A stretch of 64,000 bases of DNA, taken from assembly GCA_964017125.1 (NCBI GenBank), contig OZ024907.1, positions 26,474,476 through 26,538,475 on the forward strand, written 5' to 3'. The position numbers and the translations under genes are program-made. This DNA comes from Flabesymbios commensalis (taxonomy: Eukaryota; Annelida; Polychaeta; Terebellida; Flabelligeridae). The notes beneath the pieces were generated by a model. That model was not told the origin of the DNA, made no database searches, and was given only the letters and a program-made list of their open reading frames with translations. This document shows, piece by piece, positions 23,180-34,379 of the stretch (positions within the stretch are counted from its first letter, which is position 1; the number at the start of each line of letters is the position of its first letter).

Positions 23180-23275
23180 CCCGGCAAACACGAGACATCA
23201 ACCCAATGCTGTACTAATGTTAGCCCACAGTCCACGACGCTTAGCTAAGCATCCGGTCAATGTTTCATGTTTGCA
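23180..23275. mobile_element. Symmetric GTTGGCCCAACG-family element
   Basis: Left end GGCAAACACGAGACATCAAC, right end GTCAATGTTTCATGTTTGC, centre CAGTCCACGACG. An old, diverged copy. Confidence 0.6.
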
Positions 23276-23544
23276 AAAGTCATGAATTCTACATGTATAT
23301 TGTATGGTTATATATACCAATGTACAAGCCTAACGTTACTGTAACACAAATAATTATATAATTTTTATATAAAGTCAGAGGGGAAGACAGAATAGTAACG
23401 TTACTAGAAGCACGTGCTTGTAGGCGTTTCAGCGGTAACAAATGGTGTATAGTGTCGTCTACATATTCGGTGAATATTTTTGATGTCAAATAAGTCCGCT
23501 ATTAATTTAATTTTGTAAAATTATTTACTTTGGTATTTTATCCC

Positions 23545-24110
23545 TGCAATATAATAGTAAAACAAGAGGACTGAAGTCCTATATAATCCCCCGCCATAAA
23601 TTAGATTAGAGTTGTTTGTGGTCACAAATATTTGTGGTGGCCATTTTAAATTTGAGTAAAATCACCTACACATTATTTCTGACTTTAATTTTTAAGTTTT
23701 TGTGCCCACAAAAAATTATGAAGTTCATGCATTGCAGCTATTTTGAATTCCTGTAAAACCTTGAAAAAATCACATGCACATCTCCATATCTTGGGGAATG
23801 TGATTGTGAAATTTGAATAATTTACAGCTTAAATTTTTGCAACCTCAAGAGAATTTAAATTGATCCGTGGCAGCCATTTTAAATTTCAGCAAAACCCTAA
23901 AAAATCACCTGCACAACTATATATTGTAGGGAATGTGATAATAAAATTTAAAATTTTCAGACGTTAAGTTTTAAAGTTTTTGGGCCCACAAAACATTTTG
24001 TTTATTTCTGGCGGCCATTTTGAATTTTAGTACCATCTTTAAAAAATCAATTGCACATTCACATGTTGCTAGGAAAGTGATGTTAAAATTGGAAAAAAAA
24101 ATTGACCAAA
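23545..24110 (-). repeat. ATGGCCGCC-type tandem repeat, minus orientation
   Basis: About four units in reverse orientation of the array at 37295-38400: CCATTTTAAATTT, AAATCACCTACACAT, TTTTGTGCCCACAAAA and GGGAATGTGA blocks recur about every 140-150 bp. Divergence from the plus-strand array is considerable. Confidence 0.7.
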
Positions 24111-25086
24111 CGGGTTAATAAGCAATTTCTGTTCAAGTTTGAAACTAGGACAAAGGCAAAGAATAAAAAATAATTAATATTTTTGTTTTCTTCAACTTCC
24201 AAGATTCTGAGCAACCAGCATTTGAGAAGTCTTTGTACTAGTCTAATTAGTATACATTTATTCATGTTATTGGTAAATAAAAATCGAAATGTTTAAATAT
24301 GAAATAGCCTTATGAGCCTGGACCTGAATAGGTATACTGTAATTTACACCCAATTAAAACGACACAATCAGGCCAAAATAATCATTTTAATTTTAGCTTC
24401 TTGAAATGTCCATAATATATCGACATTTTCATAGACCAGAACTGCATGAGTTTTTTAAATTTTGTGTTCGTTGTTTACCAGTTAAACGAGAACTAAGGAC
24501 GAGATTTAACTTCGGACATGCATGTCTAAAATAAGAAAACTGGACTAAGTGACAAATGAGGCTTTCGTCACACTCTGGGGTGGGAAATTTCCGTCGACAG
24601 ACAGATTCCCATCTTTTGAAAAATTCACTGTAAAAAAATTAATTACACTTTAAAATCGAATTAATTGCATACTTTACTTGTCCTTTACGAGCCACTTTTA
24701 CTTTTATAGATTAAAACTCTGCACAGCAAGCATCGCTAGACTGGTATTCACACTTGCCAGATAGTAAAATTTAGCCTCAGAGCCTAAAAACCACCTGAGA
24801 ACATGTAGAAATAAAAAATCTCCTGGCGGAGATCCCGGTTTAACTACCCCCCCTCGCCCTCTCCCACCCCCAACCGCTAAGCCCCTCTAGTAGGCAATAT
24901 TCTTTTTAGTCTTGGAATAATTTTCCACTCCCACCCCTGCACACTTGCTTCATTGCCACAGCAACTCAAAATTTAAAAGCTATACCTCCACAATTCCAGT
25001 CCATTAACATGTTCACATATTATGGAAATAATTGTAAAGAAGCGAAAATGAAATTTTGGCTTTTGAATGATTTTCGGTCGCTTTTG
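24110..25086. other. Intergenic A+T-rich stretch, no gene seen
   Basis: No coding exon, RNA gene or clear transposon end recognised. A C-rich patch lies near 24845-24890. Confidence 0.35.
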
Positions 25087-25388
25087 GTCGTTTAACTTTT
25101 GTGCTGCTGAACTGTTTGTGAATTTTTTTATTTATTTGAAGCTCTGGAATTACTATCGCAATTTCCAACTTCAAATGAATGTAAAATAATATTACAAATG
25201 TATTTATTAAAAAAATAAAAATGTCCTAAACTAAATTACTGGTATTTGATTTACTGAGCATCTACCACCGGCATGTTACACATTTCAGTGGCATTTTACT
25301 CTAAAATTAGCTTGGAAACATATACAGAGTCTATCAAAACTAAGATTAAATCACCCTAAAACAAGAACAAAATGTCAGCAGCACAAAT
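25087..25388. mobile_element. piggyBac-like MITE relative with internal hairpin
   Basis: Ends TTTTGTGCTGCTGA and TCAGCAGCACAAA form an inverted pair. The interior aligns block by block with the 25950-26189 element (ATCTACCAC, CATTTCAGTG). The hairpin near the left end has ATTTGAAG / CTTCAAAT arms with an AC-TATC-GC apex. Confidence 0.6.
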
Positions 25389-25725
25389 GGCTGTGTCTAA
25401 AATTAGACTAATCTAGACTGCCAAACTAATGCGCATTTTAGTATACATGTGTACATGTAACAGATTCAGATTTCTTTTCCAATCTATTTTGCATGCAGGA
25501 GTGGTCAATATGGTTTCAGATTCACAATCCAGATTGAAAGTAGTGCGAATCAATTCAAACCCAATCAACTTATGTTAATTTTTTATCTCTACTTGTTCTA
25601 TAACAAAGTATGTTGTATACACTTGATTTAAACTTCTAAAGATTATTTCTTTAAATTGTTACAACTCTTGGAATAATTTTTTTGCACTTTGCCAACCTAA
25701 AGTATACAAACTATCTTCAATGCAG

Positions 25726-25872
25726 ATTGAACAATGGGGTATTGACTTTGTTGCAGGTTGTATAAGTATTGCTTGGTATGATTTTGCACTTTGTATAATG
25801 GATAGTGTCAAACAACGTGCCTTCGGATCCTTTCACACATCAAATGTTGAGGAGTTATTAACACAACCCGAG
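25726..25872 (+). CDS. Candidate coding exon of unidentified gene
   Basis: A 147-nt symmetric (phase 0-0) open segment. It is bounded by a good acceptor (cttcaatgcag) and a consensus donor (GAG followed by gtgagt). It would encode 49 residues starting IEQWGIDFVAGC and ending NVEELLTQPE. I do not recognise the peptide. Splicing to either plausible acceptor before TRMU hits a stop almost at once, so it is not an N-terminal extension of TRMU. It could be the last coding exon of an upstream gene, or, since its phase fits, an exon before 36842-36952 with TRMU nested in the intron. Confidence 0.3.
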
Positions 25873-25949
25873 GTGAGTGTAATTATTTACAATCACATTT
25901 CTCATTGAAGGCAAGTCAGATGCACACCGTTTAGTTCTCTAAGTCTTAA

Positions 25950-26189
25950 CCCTTGTCCTGCTGAATTGTTTCAATTGTATTTTTCGTCATTTGAAGCTGG
26001 GATTGCTAACGCAATTTCCAGCTTGAAATGACGAAAAATATAGATATTTTTCGAAAATATACATGTTCTAAATTGAGTTATTTTACTAACTGAACATCTA
26101 CCACAAACTGTATTGTCCATTTCAGTGACATATTATTTGGCTTAAAATATGCTTAAAACCGTATATATCCGGGTCTAGCAGGACAAGGG
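25950..26189. mobile_element. piggyBac-like MITE, 240 bp, TTAA target duplication
   Basis: CCCTTGTCCTGCT and AGCAGGACAAGGG form perfect 13-bp TIRs, with TTAA on both sides (25946-25949 and 26190-26193). TTAA plus CCC/GGG ends is the piggyBac signature. About 40 bp inside the left end is a long hairpin: TTTTTCGTCATTT and AAGCTGG arms, then ATTGC-TAAC-GCAAT. Confidence 0.85.
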
Positions 26190-26539
26190 TTAACGGAAAT
26201 TACATGTAAGCTATATTTTAACCCATGTTTGAATCAATGAAGAGTAAAAGCTAGATACCTGTGCCTAAACTACCAAATGGCGGCCTAAGTTTGTGCAAGA
26301 ATCACATATAGTATTCTCCTCTCTGCTTTCATAAATTTTAAATTAAAATCAAACTCCCACATGATTCTAATGAAGGAAACCAATGATTGCATGTATGTTC
26401 CATTTTATGCTCTAAAATTTATTATAAAATAACATAGGATAAGAAAATTATTTATATTTAGCAAAAATATTTTTTGTTGGCAGGTGTGCATCTGAATTGT
26501 CTTAGGTGGTGGTTTGGATGTGAAAAGTAAATATTGAAG

Positions 26540-27697
26540 ATGATTCGCCAGGTAGCTTGTGCCATTTCTGGTGGGGTAGACAGTGCAGTGGCTGCTTTGT
26601 TATTGAAGCGTAAAGGGTTTTCTGTTTGTGGAGTATTTATGCGGAACTGGGACATAGCAAATGAAACAGGTGTTTGCATTGTTGATCAAGATAGAGAAGA
26701 TGCCAAATATGTTTGTGATTACCTTCAGATTCCTTTTGTGGAGGTTAATTTTGTGAAAGAATATTGGAATGATGTATTCAGCAGAATGGTCCAAGGCTAT
26801 GAATCTGGCCTTACTCCTAACCCTGATGTTCTCTGTAACAAATATATTAAATTTGGTCATCTTTATCACTATGCTATGACAGAACTGAAGATGGATGCGG
26901 TAGCAACAGGACATTATGCGAGAAATAGCTATGGACAATTTTTGGAAAATACAAAAAACTGTACCCATGCGCAATTATTACAATCTGTTGACCAGAAAAA
27001 AGACCAAACACTTTTTCTTTGCAACATTTCTCGAAATACATTACAAAATACAATGTTTCCGATTGGAGGGTTTTATAAAACACAGGTAAAAGAAATAGCA
27101 ACCGAATCGGGTTTAATAAAAATTGCAAAGAAAAAAGAAAGCATGGGAATTTGTTTTATAGGATCACGGAACTTTCAATCTTTTATTGAAGATTATATTG
27201 AACCAAAGCCAGGATATTTTGTAGATATTGAAACAGGAAAAATAGTCGGGAAACACAAAGGTACACACTATTGGACAATCGGACAAAGAACACATATCGG
27301 AGGTCTCAGTGAAGCTTTTTTTGTAGCTCGTGTTGATCATGTATCCCAAAATGTTCTGGTTGCTGCAGGGACGGGACATCCTGCACTATTTTCAGACAAT
27401 GTGATCATTTCTCGTCCACTTTTTATCGAGAGATACATGAAAAATAATAATCTTATCAAAAATCTAAATTGTCAATTTCGTTTTCAACATGCAGATGATC
27501 TATCTGATTGCCAAATCACACAGATAGAACAAGAACTCTTTTCAGTGAAGATATCTCAGCCATTGCGTGCTCTTACTCCAGGACAATATGCAGTGTTTTA
27601 CCATGGACTTGAGTGCTTGGGTGGTGCTGAAATAGTCAAAATTGGCCCCACAATGTATGATTTGCAAGGAAAAACTAATTTAAAATCAGTTCAATAA
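26540..27697 (+). CDS. TRMU: Mitochondrial tRNA-specific 2-thiouridylase (intronless)
   Basis: 385 residues. TRMU/MnmA adenylates and thiolates U34 of mitochondrial tRNAs for Lys, Glu and Gln. The N-terminal PP-loop SGGVDSAVAALLLK begins at residue 10. The catalytic cysteines are C99 in TPNPDVLCNKYIKF and C205 in KESMGICFIG. ATGHYAR, KKDQTLFL and THYWTIGQR are further family motifs, and a C-terminal beta-barrel domain closes the protein (RALTPGQYAVFY). Length is close to that of animal TRMU. The ATG at 26540 is chosen because an in-frame TAA sits at 26528-26530. A mitochondrial targeting signal is not obvious, as in the human protein. The whole gene is a single exon, whereas vertebrate TRMU is multi-exonic. 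The poly(A) hexamer AATAAA overlaps the stop codon. Codon frame is intact, so it is probably functional. Confidence 0.95.
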   Translation: MIRQVACAISGGVDSAVAALLLKRKGFSVCGVFMRNWDIANETGVCIVDQDREDAKYVCDYLQIPFVEVNFVKEYWNDVFSRMVQGYESGLTPNPDVLCNKYIKFGHLYHYAMTELKMDAVATGHYARNSYGQFLENTKNCTHAQLLQSVDQKKDQTLFLCNISRNTLQNTMFPIGGFYKTQVKEIATESGLIKIAKKKESMGICFIGSRNFQSFIEDYIEPKPGYFVDIETGKIVGKHKGTHYWTIGQRTHIGGLSEAFFVARVDHVSQNVLVAAGTGHPALFSDNVIISRPLFIERYMKNNNLIKNLNCQFRFQHADDLSDCQITQIEQELFSVKISQPLRALTPGQYAVFYHGLECLGGAEIVKIGPTMYDLQGKTNLKSVQ

Positions 27698-27698
27698 A
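27693..27698 (+). promoter_or_regulatory. Poly(A) signal overlapping the TRMU stop codon
   Basis: The terminal CAA-TAA plus the next base reads AATAAA. If used, the 3' UTR would be only about 10-30 nt. Another AATAAA lies near 27937. Confidence 0.5.
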
Positions 27699-27699
27699 A

Positions 27700-28690
27700 T
27701 ATATTATTTTTATGCTGATGTGTTTAGTGGAGCTTCTGTGCAGTTTTTAAAAGTCTTTAGAAATGATCTGGTGACAAAGTCAAAAGCTGTTTTTAAAGTA
27801 GCTATTGGATTTTTGTGTTGCAAACAATTGACAGGTATACGCTTTCAGCTTGCACCTTTCAATCTGTTATGTGCCAGCTTTTATATTTCAGTCAGCATAT
27901 ATAATAAAACCTGCAATGGGTGGGGTAATATTTTTTAATAAATATATTTCAGATCTCACGTTGGAGTGGTGCATTGTTTATACAAAATTTAGCATTTAAT
28001 GTATCTGATAAAAACACTTTAATAGTGTGTAGAACTATTTTCGCTTAGTATGGAATTAAATATACATTAAACATTTCGAGTAAATGGACATCTTATATAT
28101 ATATATAGCAATAATGTAAATAAAAAAACTATTAGATATAGACTCTACAGCCAAAGTAGGTATCTATACGATTGAATAATTTCTGCCTTTGTGATTTTGG
28201 AACTTTTCGCGAAGTTTTGAATTCGCGAATTTTACATTTAAAAATGCCTTAATTATTCACTGAGCTGTGAAGTGTCACCCTTTGAAATATATGACTCCTC
28301 TAATCCATCGTCACCAATTACAGTAATCACATAATACACAGTAATTACCACGACACGTGCCGACCTTCCCAACTCGCATCACCTACCTGCCATTGCGCAA
28401 ACGTTGGTTTAATGATGCGTCAGTGGGCTTACCTAGCCCTGAATACAAAGCTATTCCGTCTGTACCGAGCTGCATGGCCTTGATTCCACCCCCACTCATA
28501 AATAGAGAACAGGGGTGTGAGGGGTTAGAGGGGTCCTGATCCCCCTTGAGCTGCCGATTTAAAAAAAATCCGTTAATTTCGGGGGCGAACCCCGGGAACC
28601 CCCATATTTTTCTAAATTTTACCTTTATAGCGGAAAGCTGCGGACGCCCCTGATAATATCCCAGATGCTGCGCTGTGCGCTTGTTCTATG
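27700..28690. other. Downstream of TRMU, no gene seen
   Basis: A+T-rich, with a fragment rich in TTCGCGAA-like motifs near 28205-28240 that recalls the MITE at 11159. G/C-rich low-complexity sequence lies at 28500-28640. No credible exon. Confidence 0.35.
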
Positions 28691-28793
28691 GACAGTTTTC
28701 TGTCATGTCTGGCAGCTCAACGTCTCATATTTGCTGGGATGCTGCAACACTGAATCCTACCTGCAGTGATATGTAGTGACATTATGCTTCATA

Positions 28794-29103
28794 AAATGGA
28801 TCGGGCTTTAGGCCAGTTTTGTGCATACAGGCAAAATTGGGCCAGGATAACCTCATGAGGATGATGGGATGAGTGAGAAGACACTGCCCTCCAGACACAG
28901 GATTCGAAATTCAAACCCTGGAGGTCTGAAGCCGAGCACGCTACCTCTCGGTCACGGAGGCTCTCCACAATACTGAGTTTTACGAGTGGATGGGGAAGAA
29001 ACATTTTTGTTTCTTTTAAACCGCAGAGACCGGGAAACGAACCCGGAACTATATATAGCGTGTAAGGCAGCGGTGCTAACAACTACCCTAGGGCCCCCGC
29101 CCT
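28794..29103 (-). mobile_element. SINE with two tRNA-like heads, copy 1
   Basis: Minus-strand order: a tRNA-like head GGGCCCTAGGGTAGTTGTTA with B-box GGGTTCGTTTCC, then a GTTTCTTCCCCATCCACTCG linker. A second tRNA-like segment follows (CCTCCGTGACCGAGAGGTAG, B-box-like TTTCGAATCC), and the tail ends near 28794. Full-length by comparison with 35980-36294. Confidence 0.8.
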
Positions 29104-29104
29104 C

Positions 29105-29440
29105 ATATAGGCTCCATGACTTTTCGCACCACAGACGTTTCGCCCCCCTCCCCCCCCCCCCAAGACGTTTTGCATAGATCTTCGAGACGTTTCGTCGCTG
29201 TGACGACTTGCCCCAGCGTAAGATGTAGTCCCCCCCCCCACTGTAAGACGTTTCGCATCTACTGAAGACGTTTCGCCCCTTATTCGATATGTTAACCCCC
29301 CCCCCCCCCGCCCTCTGGAGGACATTTCGTACCTCTCTCTAAATTAAGACAACTTGTCACATTTCGACCCTCCGTGTCAGACGTTTCAACCCTATTCTTA
29401 TAGACGTTTTGCACCCTAGGGAAGACGTTTCGCCCGCGTT
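29105..29440 (+). repeat. GACGTTTCGCCCC minisatellite with poly-C spacers
   Basis: About ten units of AGACGTTTCGC(CCC) type with spacers of variable length, several of them poly-C runs. The divergence style resembles the GACGATTCGCC array at 22575. Confidence 0.8.
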
Positions 29441-29455
29441 CTTATTAGGATCAAC

Positions 29456-29751
29456 GGCCAGCTCCGATGGCTCATTCGTATCGACTGAGGCTTGTAACCT
29501 GGGGGTACCAGGTTCGAATCCCGGTCGGGACGGATATTTGTCATCGTGGCTGTGCATATGCAGTGCTCCAAACTGTTCAAAGGCATGGAGTGTACAGTGC
29601 TGCCTATGGTAGGCCTACTGTGCACTATAAAGAACCCTTGAAGTAATTTGAAATAAGAGTAGGGCATAGTCCCGACTTCGGGCTTCCATCTGTCGCGATA
29701 TTGCCATGATTGTGCAGCAAGCGACGTAAAGCAATATTCATATATATATAA
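29456..29751 (+). mobile_element. tRNA-derived SINE with 13-bp target duplication
   Basis: The tRNA-like 5' head (CCAGCTCCGATGGCTCATTC, B-box GGTTCGAATCCC) is followed by a unique body and a 3' end GTAAAGCAATATTCATATAT. The perfect flanking direct repeat TATTAGGATCAAC at 29443-29455 and 29752-29764 proves the boundaries. A tail fragment of the same family lies at about 39210-39285. Confidence 0.9.
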
Positions 29752-30018
29752 TATTAGGATCAACAGGGTACGTGTGATCCACATTAGGCGCGACAATGCT
29801 GTTGTTGTGATCCTTTGATGCTGTTTTATCAACTATATTATGAATATTTTGTTTTCTCAAAATATAAGTTTATTGTTGTTTTATGTACACATATTTTTAT
29901 AGGCTCTAATCTTTAGAATGAATGACAGATTAACAATTAGACACGCTATTATTCATAAGTAGTCGTAATAATGTTTTTAAATATAAATCACTAGTCTATG
30001 GGACTTATATCGATCTAT

Positions 30019-30078
30019 AGCCAGCAAACGCGGGACGTTGAACCAATGTCATTCTAATGTTTTTCCGTCTGCTGGATA
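30019..30078. mobile_element. Symmetric GTTGGCCCAACG-family fragment
   Basis: AGCAAACGCGGGACGTTGAA at left with GTCTGCTGG at right; short and diverged. Confidence 0.5.
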
Positions 30079-30550
30079 TAGGCGGCCGTTAGCCCTACTA
30101 CAGATTATAGCTGGGCATGTATTGCATAACTATGCTCTTTCGAGTGAGAAACGTCTTAGCTAAGTATGCCTAAGCTTTGAACTAATGAGATTAATGAGCT
30201 TCCGTATGAAATCTGGTAGAGTGTAGCGTCACGAAGCCATCAGTGGCATCCATTCGTCCGTTATAAAGACAATCTTCAAATATTATGCTGATTTATGAGT
30301 AGGGTTGCGAAACGTCTTTCCTAATATTATTATGAAAAGGAACGGCAAATTATGAGATTTTATGCTGATTTATGATACACCCTGTATAATCTTGATCTCC
30401 ATCTTTATAGTCTGGCTATAAGCTACACTCAAGTCTTTGATTAGGCCTAGACAGTCTTGTTTCTGGTTTATAAACGGTGCTATAATCCCACTTTAGTGAT
30501 TTAATGTCTGCTAGTCACACGCACAAGGGCTGTACATTTTAGTTTTAAAG

Positions 30551-30957
30551 TAGGGGAAAGTGGGGCGAAACGCCTCAGTGGGGTGAAACGACCATCCCTA
30601 TTATGACGTCATTATAGAAAATATTGATTATTTTATGTCATTTAAATACACATAATATTGCAATGTAACAATAGATGTATTTCATTTTACCGTTCAGAGA
30701 TAGATATATTTGCTTTTACCAATGAATATCAAAGTGATCTAAATACATGCTTTATGGCAAAATCGCTCTGCTCGGGGCAAAATGCCCATTTACATTTCAT
30801 TAACATTTTATCGAGAGTTATTGAAATATAGCCTAACATAGTTGAAACCTGTTGTTGATAAATCTGTCAAATGCAAAACAACACAAATTAATTTGATGTT
30901 GATGTCCATCTGGAGGTAGCCTACTCTTTTCAAAAAGTTCCACCCTACTCTCCCCTA
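30551..30957. mobile_element. MITE with TAGGGGAAAGTGGGG ends
   Basis: Left TAGGGGAAAGTGGGGCGAAA pairs with right CCACCCTACTCTCCCCTA. About 400 bp, with GGGGCGAAACG / GGGGTGAAACG direct motifs next to the left end. No coding. Confidence 0.65.
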
Positions 30958-31660
30958 TAATTTATGTTGTTGTCACTATATGCTATTTAAGAATATTTAT
31001 AAACATATAACGCATCTCTTGAACGAGCAGACCTAAATCACGGGGGGGGGGTGATGGGAGATAAGGTGTACGGTATTTAAAGGGTGCGCGTATAATGTAT
31101 GTCTCAAACATTTAGAAAGACCTCAATGTATTTCGGCATGTAAATGCACGTTTATTGTAGAATGACCCGTTAGCTGCATTGCGCGAAAATTGGACTGCAT
31201 GTTGGTTCGATGCATGGATACAAGGCCAGTCCAGAACAAGGTAATCACATCTCCTGGGAGTTCTTGCGCTTTTCGGGACTCGCCAATGGAGAGGTTTCTG
31301 CGCGTTCGCCCGCTCAGCTATTTAATCGCGTCAATGGAAAGGCAACCGAAAACGTCCTCGTTACATCTACATGTAAGATTGAGAAATTACAGTGTTCAGA
31401 TCCATTGATGGACAGATGTACCGCCTGAAATGAGAAATCTAATGACCCAACAAAGCATTTCATCAATATGGATACGTAATGCCCAAACAATCCTCACCCG
31501 TTGAACACGAGATTATTATGCTACTGAGCTGCTTCTGATACGAGATTATTTTATGACGTCATAGTTATCTCATGTAATCAAACCCGGAGATCTCCGGGGC
31601 TCGTATCTGAATGGTCTCCCTAAATCACGGAGATCTCCGGGGCTCGTCACAAACGGGTTA

Positions 31661-31823
31661 ACATTCCGGACATTACTTAAATCTCATCTACTTGATCTGG
31701 CTTTCCCACCCTAGCTCTTCGGTAGCCCGGCTCCCTGTTGCCGATTATGACACGTGATCATGCTAAGGATTTGTGTGCCTCTGAGCTCGGTTCGCTGAGG
31801 ATATAGGCGCTATATAAGTTTTC

Positions 31824-31877
<54 letters not shown>
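31661..31877 (+). mobile_element. 3' end of an L2/CR1-like LINE
   Basis: Residual C-terminal RT codons (TFRTLLKSHLLDLAFPP, stop 31712-31714) are followed by a short 3' UTR with the GGCGCTATATAAGTTTTC end and a (GATT)n tail at 31824-31877. Heavily 5'-truncated. Confidence 0.75.
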
Positions 31878-31979
31878 TCGAGGACGTCATGAAGCTCTTT
31901 GCATGATACACTCTATATTCGGGTACAGTACGTGATATGCGCTCCAATGCAATAACTAGTATGCTGTGCTGTTCTCAGT

Positions 31980-33575
31980 CATGGTATTAATATCGAGAGA
32001 TCTTCAGAACCGCATACACAACGGATGCAGGGTGTGTGTAAGTGTTTTAAAAATAGTTCTAAATGCATGAATTCTAATCCGAGCCTTCTTGTTTTTCTTA
32101 AATGTTTTAAAATTCGAATATGTCGGTATATGTCTTTTGGATCTATTTGAAACAATTTATCACATAAATTTTGATTTGATGACATATCAAGACTACACGT
32201 GTTTAGCAAACATCTAATAGACAATGTTATCACACAGCCTGGGCTACAAAGTTGATGACAGGATACTATGTTGGGGATCATCTGGAATCCAGTGTGAATT
32301 TAGTGATGAAAGCAAACCAGCCACTTATAGCTCCCTAGATTAAAGAGAAACCACTTGTCGACAGTCTGAAATCATGTTGGTACGTTGTTGACGGAGTATA
32401 TATTTAAACAAACGAGCTAATTTATATGGCCTACCTAATTTGTCATCCTGGCCGCCCTGGTTGTTTATTTGTAAAAACAAAATCATCAACCGATATCGGT
32501 CTCATTTTACAAGAGAAAGTTGACCAGAAGATGTGAAGAACATTCGCATATCTTTTCGAACACATAATTGCAACATTACACCGTATCCCTATGCATCAAC
32601 TAGCATGCACTTATAAGTAGAAATCGCATGTATTGGAGGTGCTTAAAAATAATGTTATGCTCGAATATAAGTTCATGCAGGTAGGAATGGCTAGAGCTGT
32701 ATAGCTGTATCAGGGGAGCAAATCCCGATGTTGTTGCTCCACAGTCTGTGGCATATAATGTAAAATCAGCTTCGTATCAGCCTCTTCATAGTCACTGTCC
32801 AGGTATTTCTTGTTGTGGACTGCCTAGCCCCAGGTTGGGCCCCCAGAGTGGACGATTCGCTCTGCGCGGGGAGCGGCGCCCTCACTGGGAGCTATGGGCT
32901 GCCCTGCATTGGATCCTTCATCACAACGTGAATTATCTCCTAAGTAGCCCAAGCCTATCATCTCCTCTTGTTCGTGTCACCATGAGGGAGAGAGACTATT
33001 CTATTCATGGAATGCTGGTTGTGTATGTAGGCCTACTGTGGTCTAGTTACAATAAATTCATCTCCGAACTTGTTTCCATTTTTAATTCTTCATCATTCAT
33101 CTCTGGATCTGTGTCATCGTCAGTGCTGGTGGGCACTCTCCAGGATAACCAGCCATTTTATATTTTTTATTTTTGCGTGGCACAACAACATTAATTTCAG
33201 CAACAGGCATGAACCTACTCATGGGTGGCAATGTCATCGCGGCCGGAAGCTTCTTGTATACGTTGATCTAGTCGTGACTTAAAAACCAACGACAAGCGGA
33301 CAGACTCCATCACTTTCTGTCCCAGGATGAGCTTTGCCCTGACCCTTATTTGTGGTGATGTGGCTTGTGACAAAACTACGAAACAGATGTTGCCAAGCAT
33401 GCAAATGTTTGTGGACACCTTCTCAGGCACCAACGCCCTAATTCTGACCAAGTTGACCAACTTGTCAGGTTCCTCGGTGAGAGGATTATGAAGTCTCCAT
33501 GATAAATTAATCGTATTGTTTGGTCTTTTTGTAGTCGAATTAAAGAATGAATATGATCTCTTTGTAAGCTGTATA
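31980..33575. other. Intergenic stretch, only weak open frames
   Basis: Minus frames at 31979-32281 and 33215-33460 and a plus frame at 32748-33194 are open but match nothing I recognise and lack convincing splice context. The 33215-33460 frame has a charged VESVRLS-like helix-forming look that could be an old transposon piece. Confidence 0.25.
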
Positions 33576-33581
33576 ATCCTG

Positions 33582-34056
33582 CGGCTGATTCTGAGAACTA
33601 AACTAGATCAAGAGTTTGCTGCACCACCCGAAAAAACATAGGTTTCTCACTTTTTTATCATTATTTGGCACTTATGTAACTAGTTTTAAAACATTACCCC
33701 TCTAGAAAAAATAAAAAAATCGCATTTTGAAAAAGTTCAAAGTTTAATTTATGCCTCGGTAAACACTGAAATATTTTTTATATATAATTATACTATTAAA
33801 TACATACCATGCAGGTAAAATTAGCAATTTTGTTATGGTTGTTGTCAGCTACAAGTGTAAAAATGGTAATGTTTTCATTTCCACCAGAGCTCTAAGACTG
33901 AGAGCAGGAAATGGTCCTCAAAGGGTCTTCGAACATTTTTTGAAAGGGGTAATGTATTTAAAATAAAAGCTGGTGGACCAATTAAAGAAACAGAAAATTC
34001 CATAAAAACTATGTTCTTCTGGGGGTGCAGCAAAATCTAAATTTTCAGAATCAGCC
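33582..34056. mobile_element. MITE with GGCTGATTCTGA inverted ends
   Basis: Left arm GGCTGATTCTGAGAAC then GTTTGCTGCACC; right arm GGGTGCAGCAAAATCT then TTTTCAGAATCAGCCCC, the inverse order. About 475 bp. Confidence 0.7.
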
Positions 34057-34379
34057 CCAGTACAGGACTAGTATGCAGTCCAACTATCAGTTGGGCTTCT
34101 TCTGGGATACCGTACTGGGATGTTAGTTTTAGTAGTAGTAGTATTTCCCTCCATACCTCGGACAGCTAATTGGGAAGTTGTTACATCTGTTTCTGTATGG
34201 CATGGTACGGAATCTCTATAGTCTGCAAAAACCTTCCAAGGGTAGCTGCGGTCTACACGAATCATTAAAGCAGCTCCTTGGGATGACATCAATTTTCGTT
34301 TTTAGGAATTTTGGCTGAGGTTTATTGTCGTCACCAGCACTAATTTCACATTTGATCTTTCTGTGACTTGTATGACCTT

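Noticed and set aside
26485-26539. A spliced N-terminal extension of TRMU, including a targeting peptide, from the exon at 25726
   Set aside because: Both plausible acceptors lead to an in-frame stop within a few codons, and TAA at 26528-26530 precedes the ATG.
27720-27938. A short plus frame after TRMU as a second gene
   Set aside because: Begins just after the poly(A) signal, shows no known domain and no supporting context.
28980-29100. A functional tRNA gene suggested by a B-box
   Set aside because: The tRNA-like sequence is part of a repeated SINE, lacks a proper acceptor stem, and recurs at 36200-36294.
29456-29540. A functional tRNA gene at the GGTTCGAATCCC box
   Set aside because: It is the head of a SINE with a 13-bp target duplication and no matching acceptor stem.
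32748-33282. Plus-strand frames of 148 and 70 codons as a host gene
   Set aside because: No recognisable family, no convincing splice sites or codon bias; left as unannotated.
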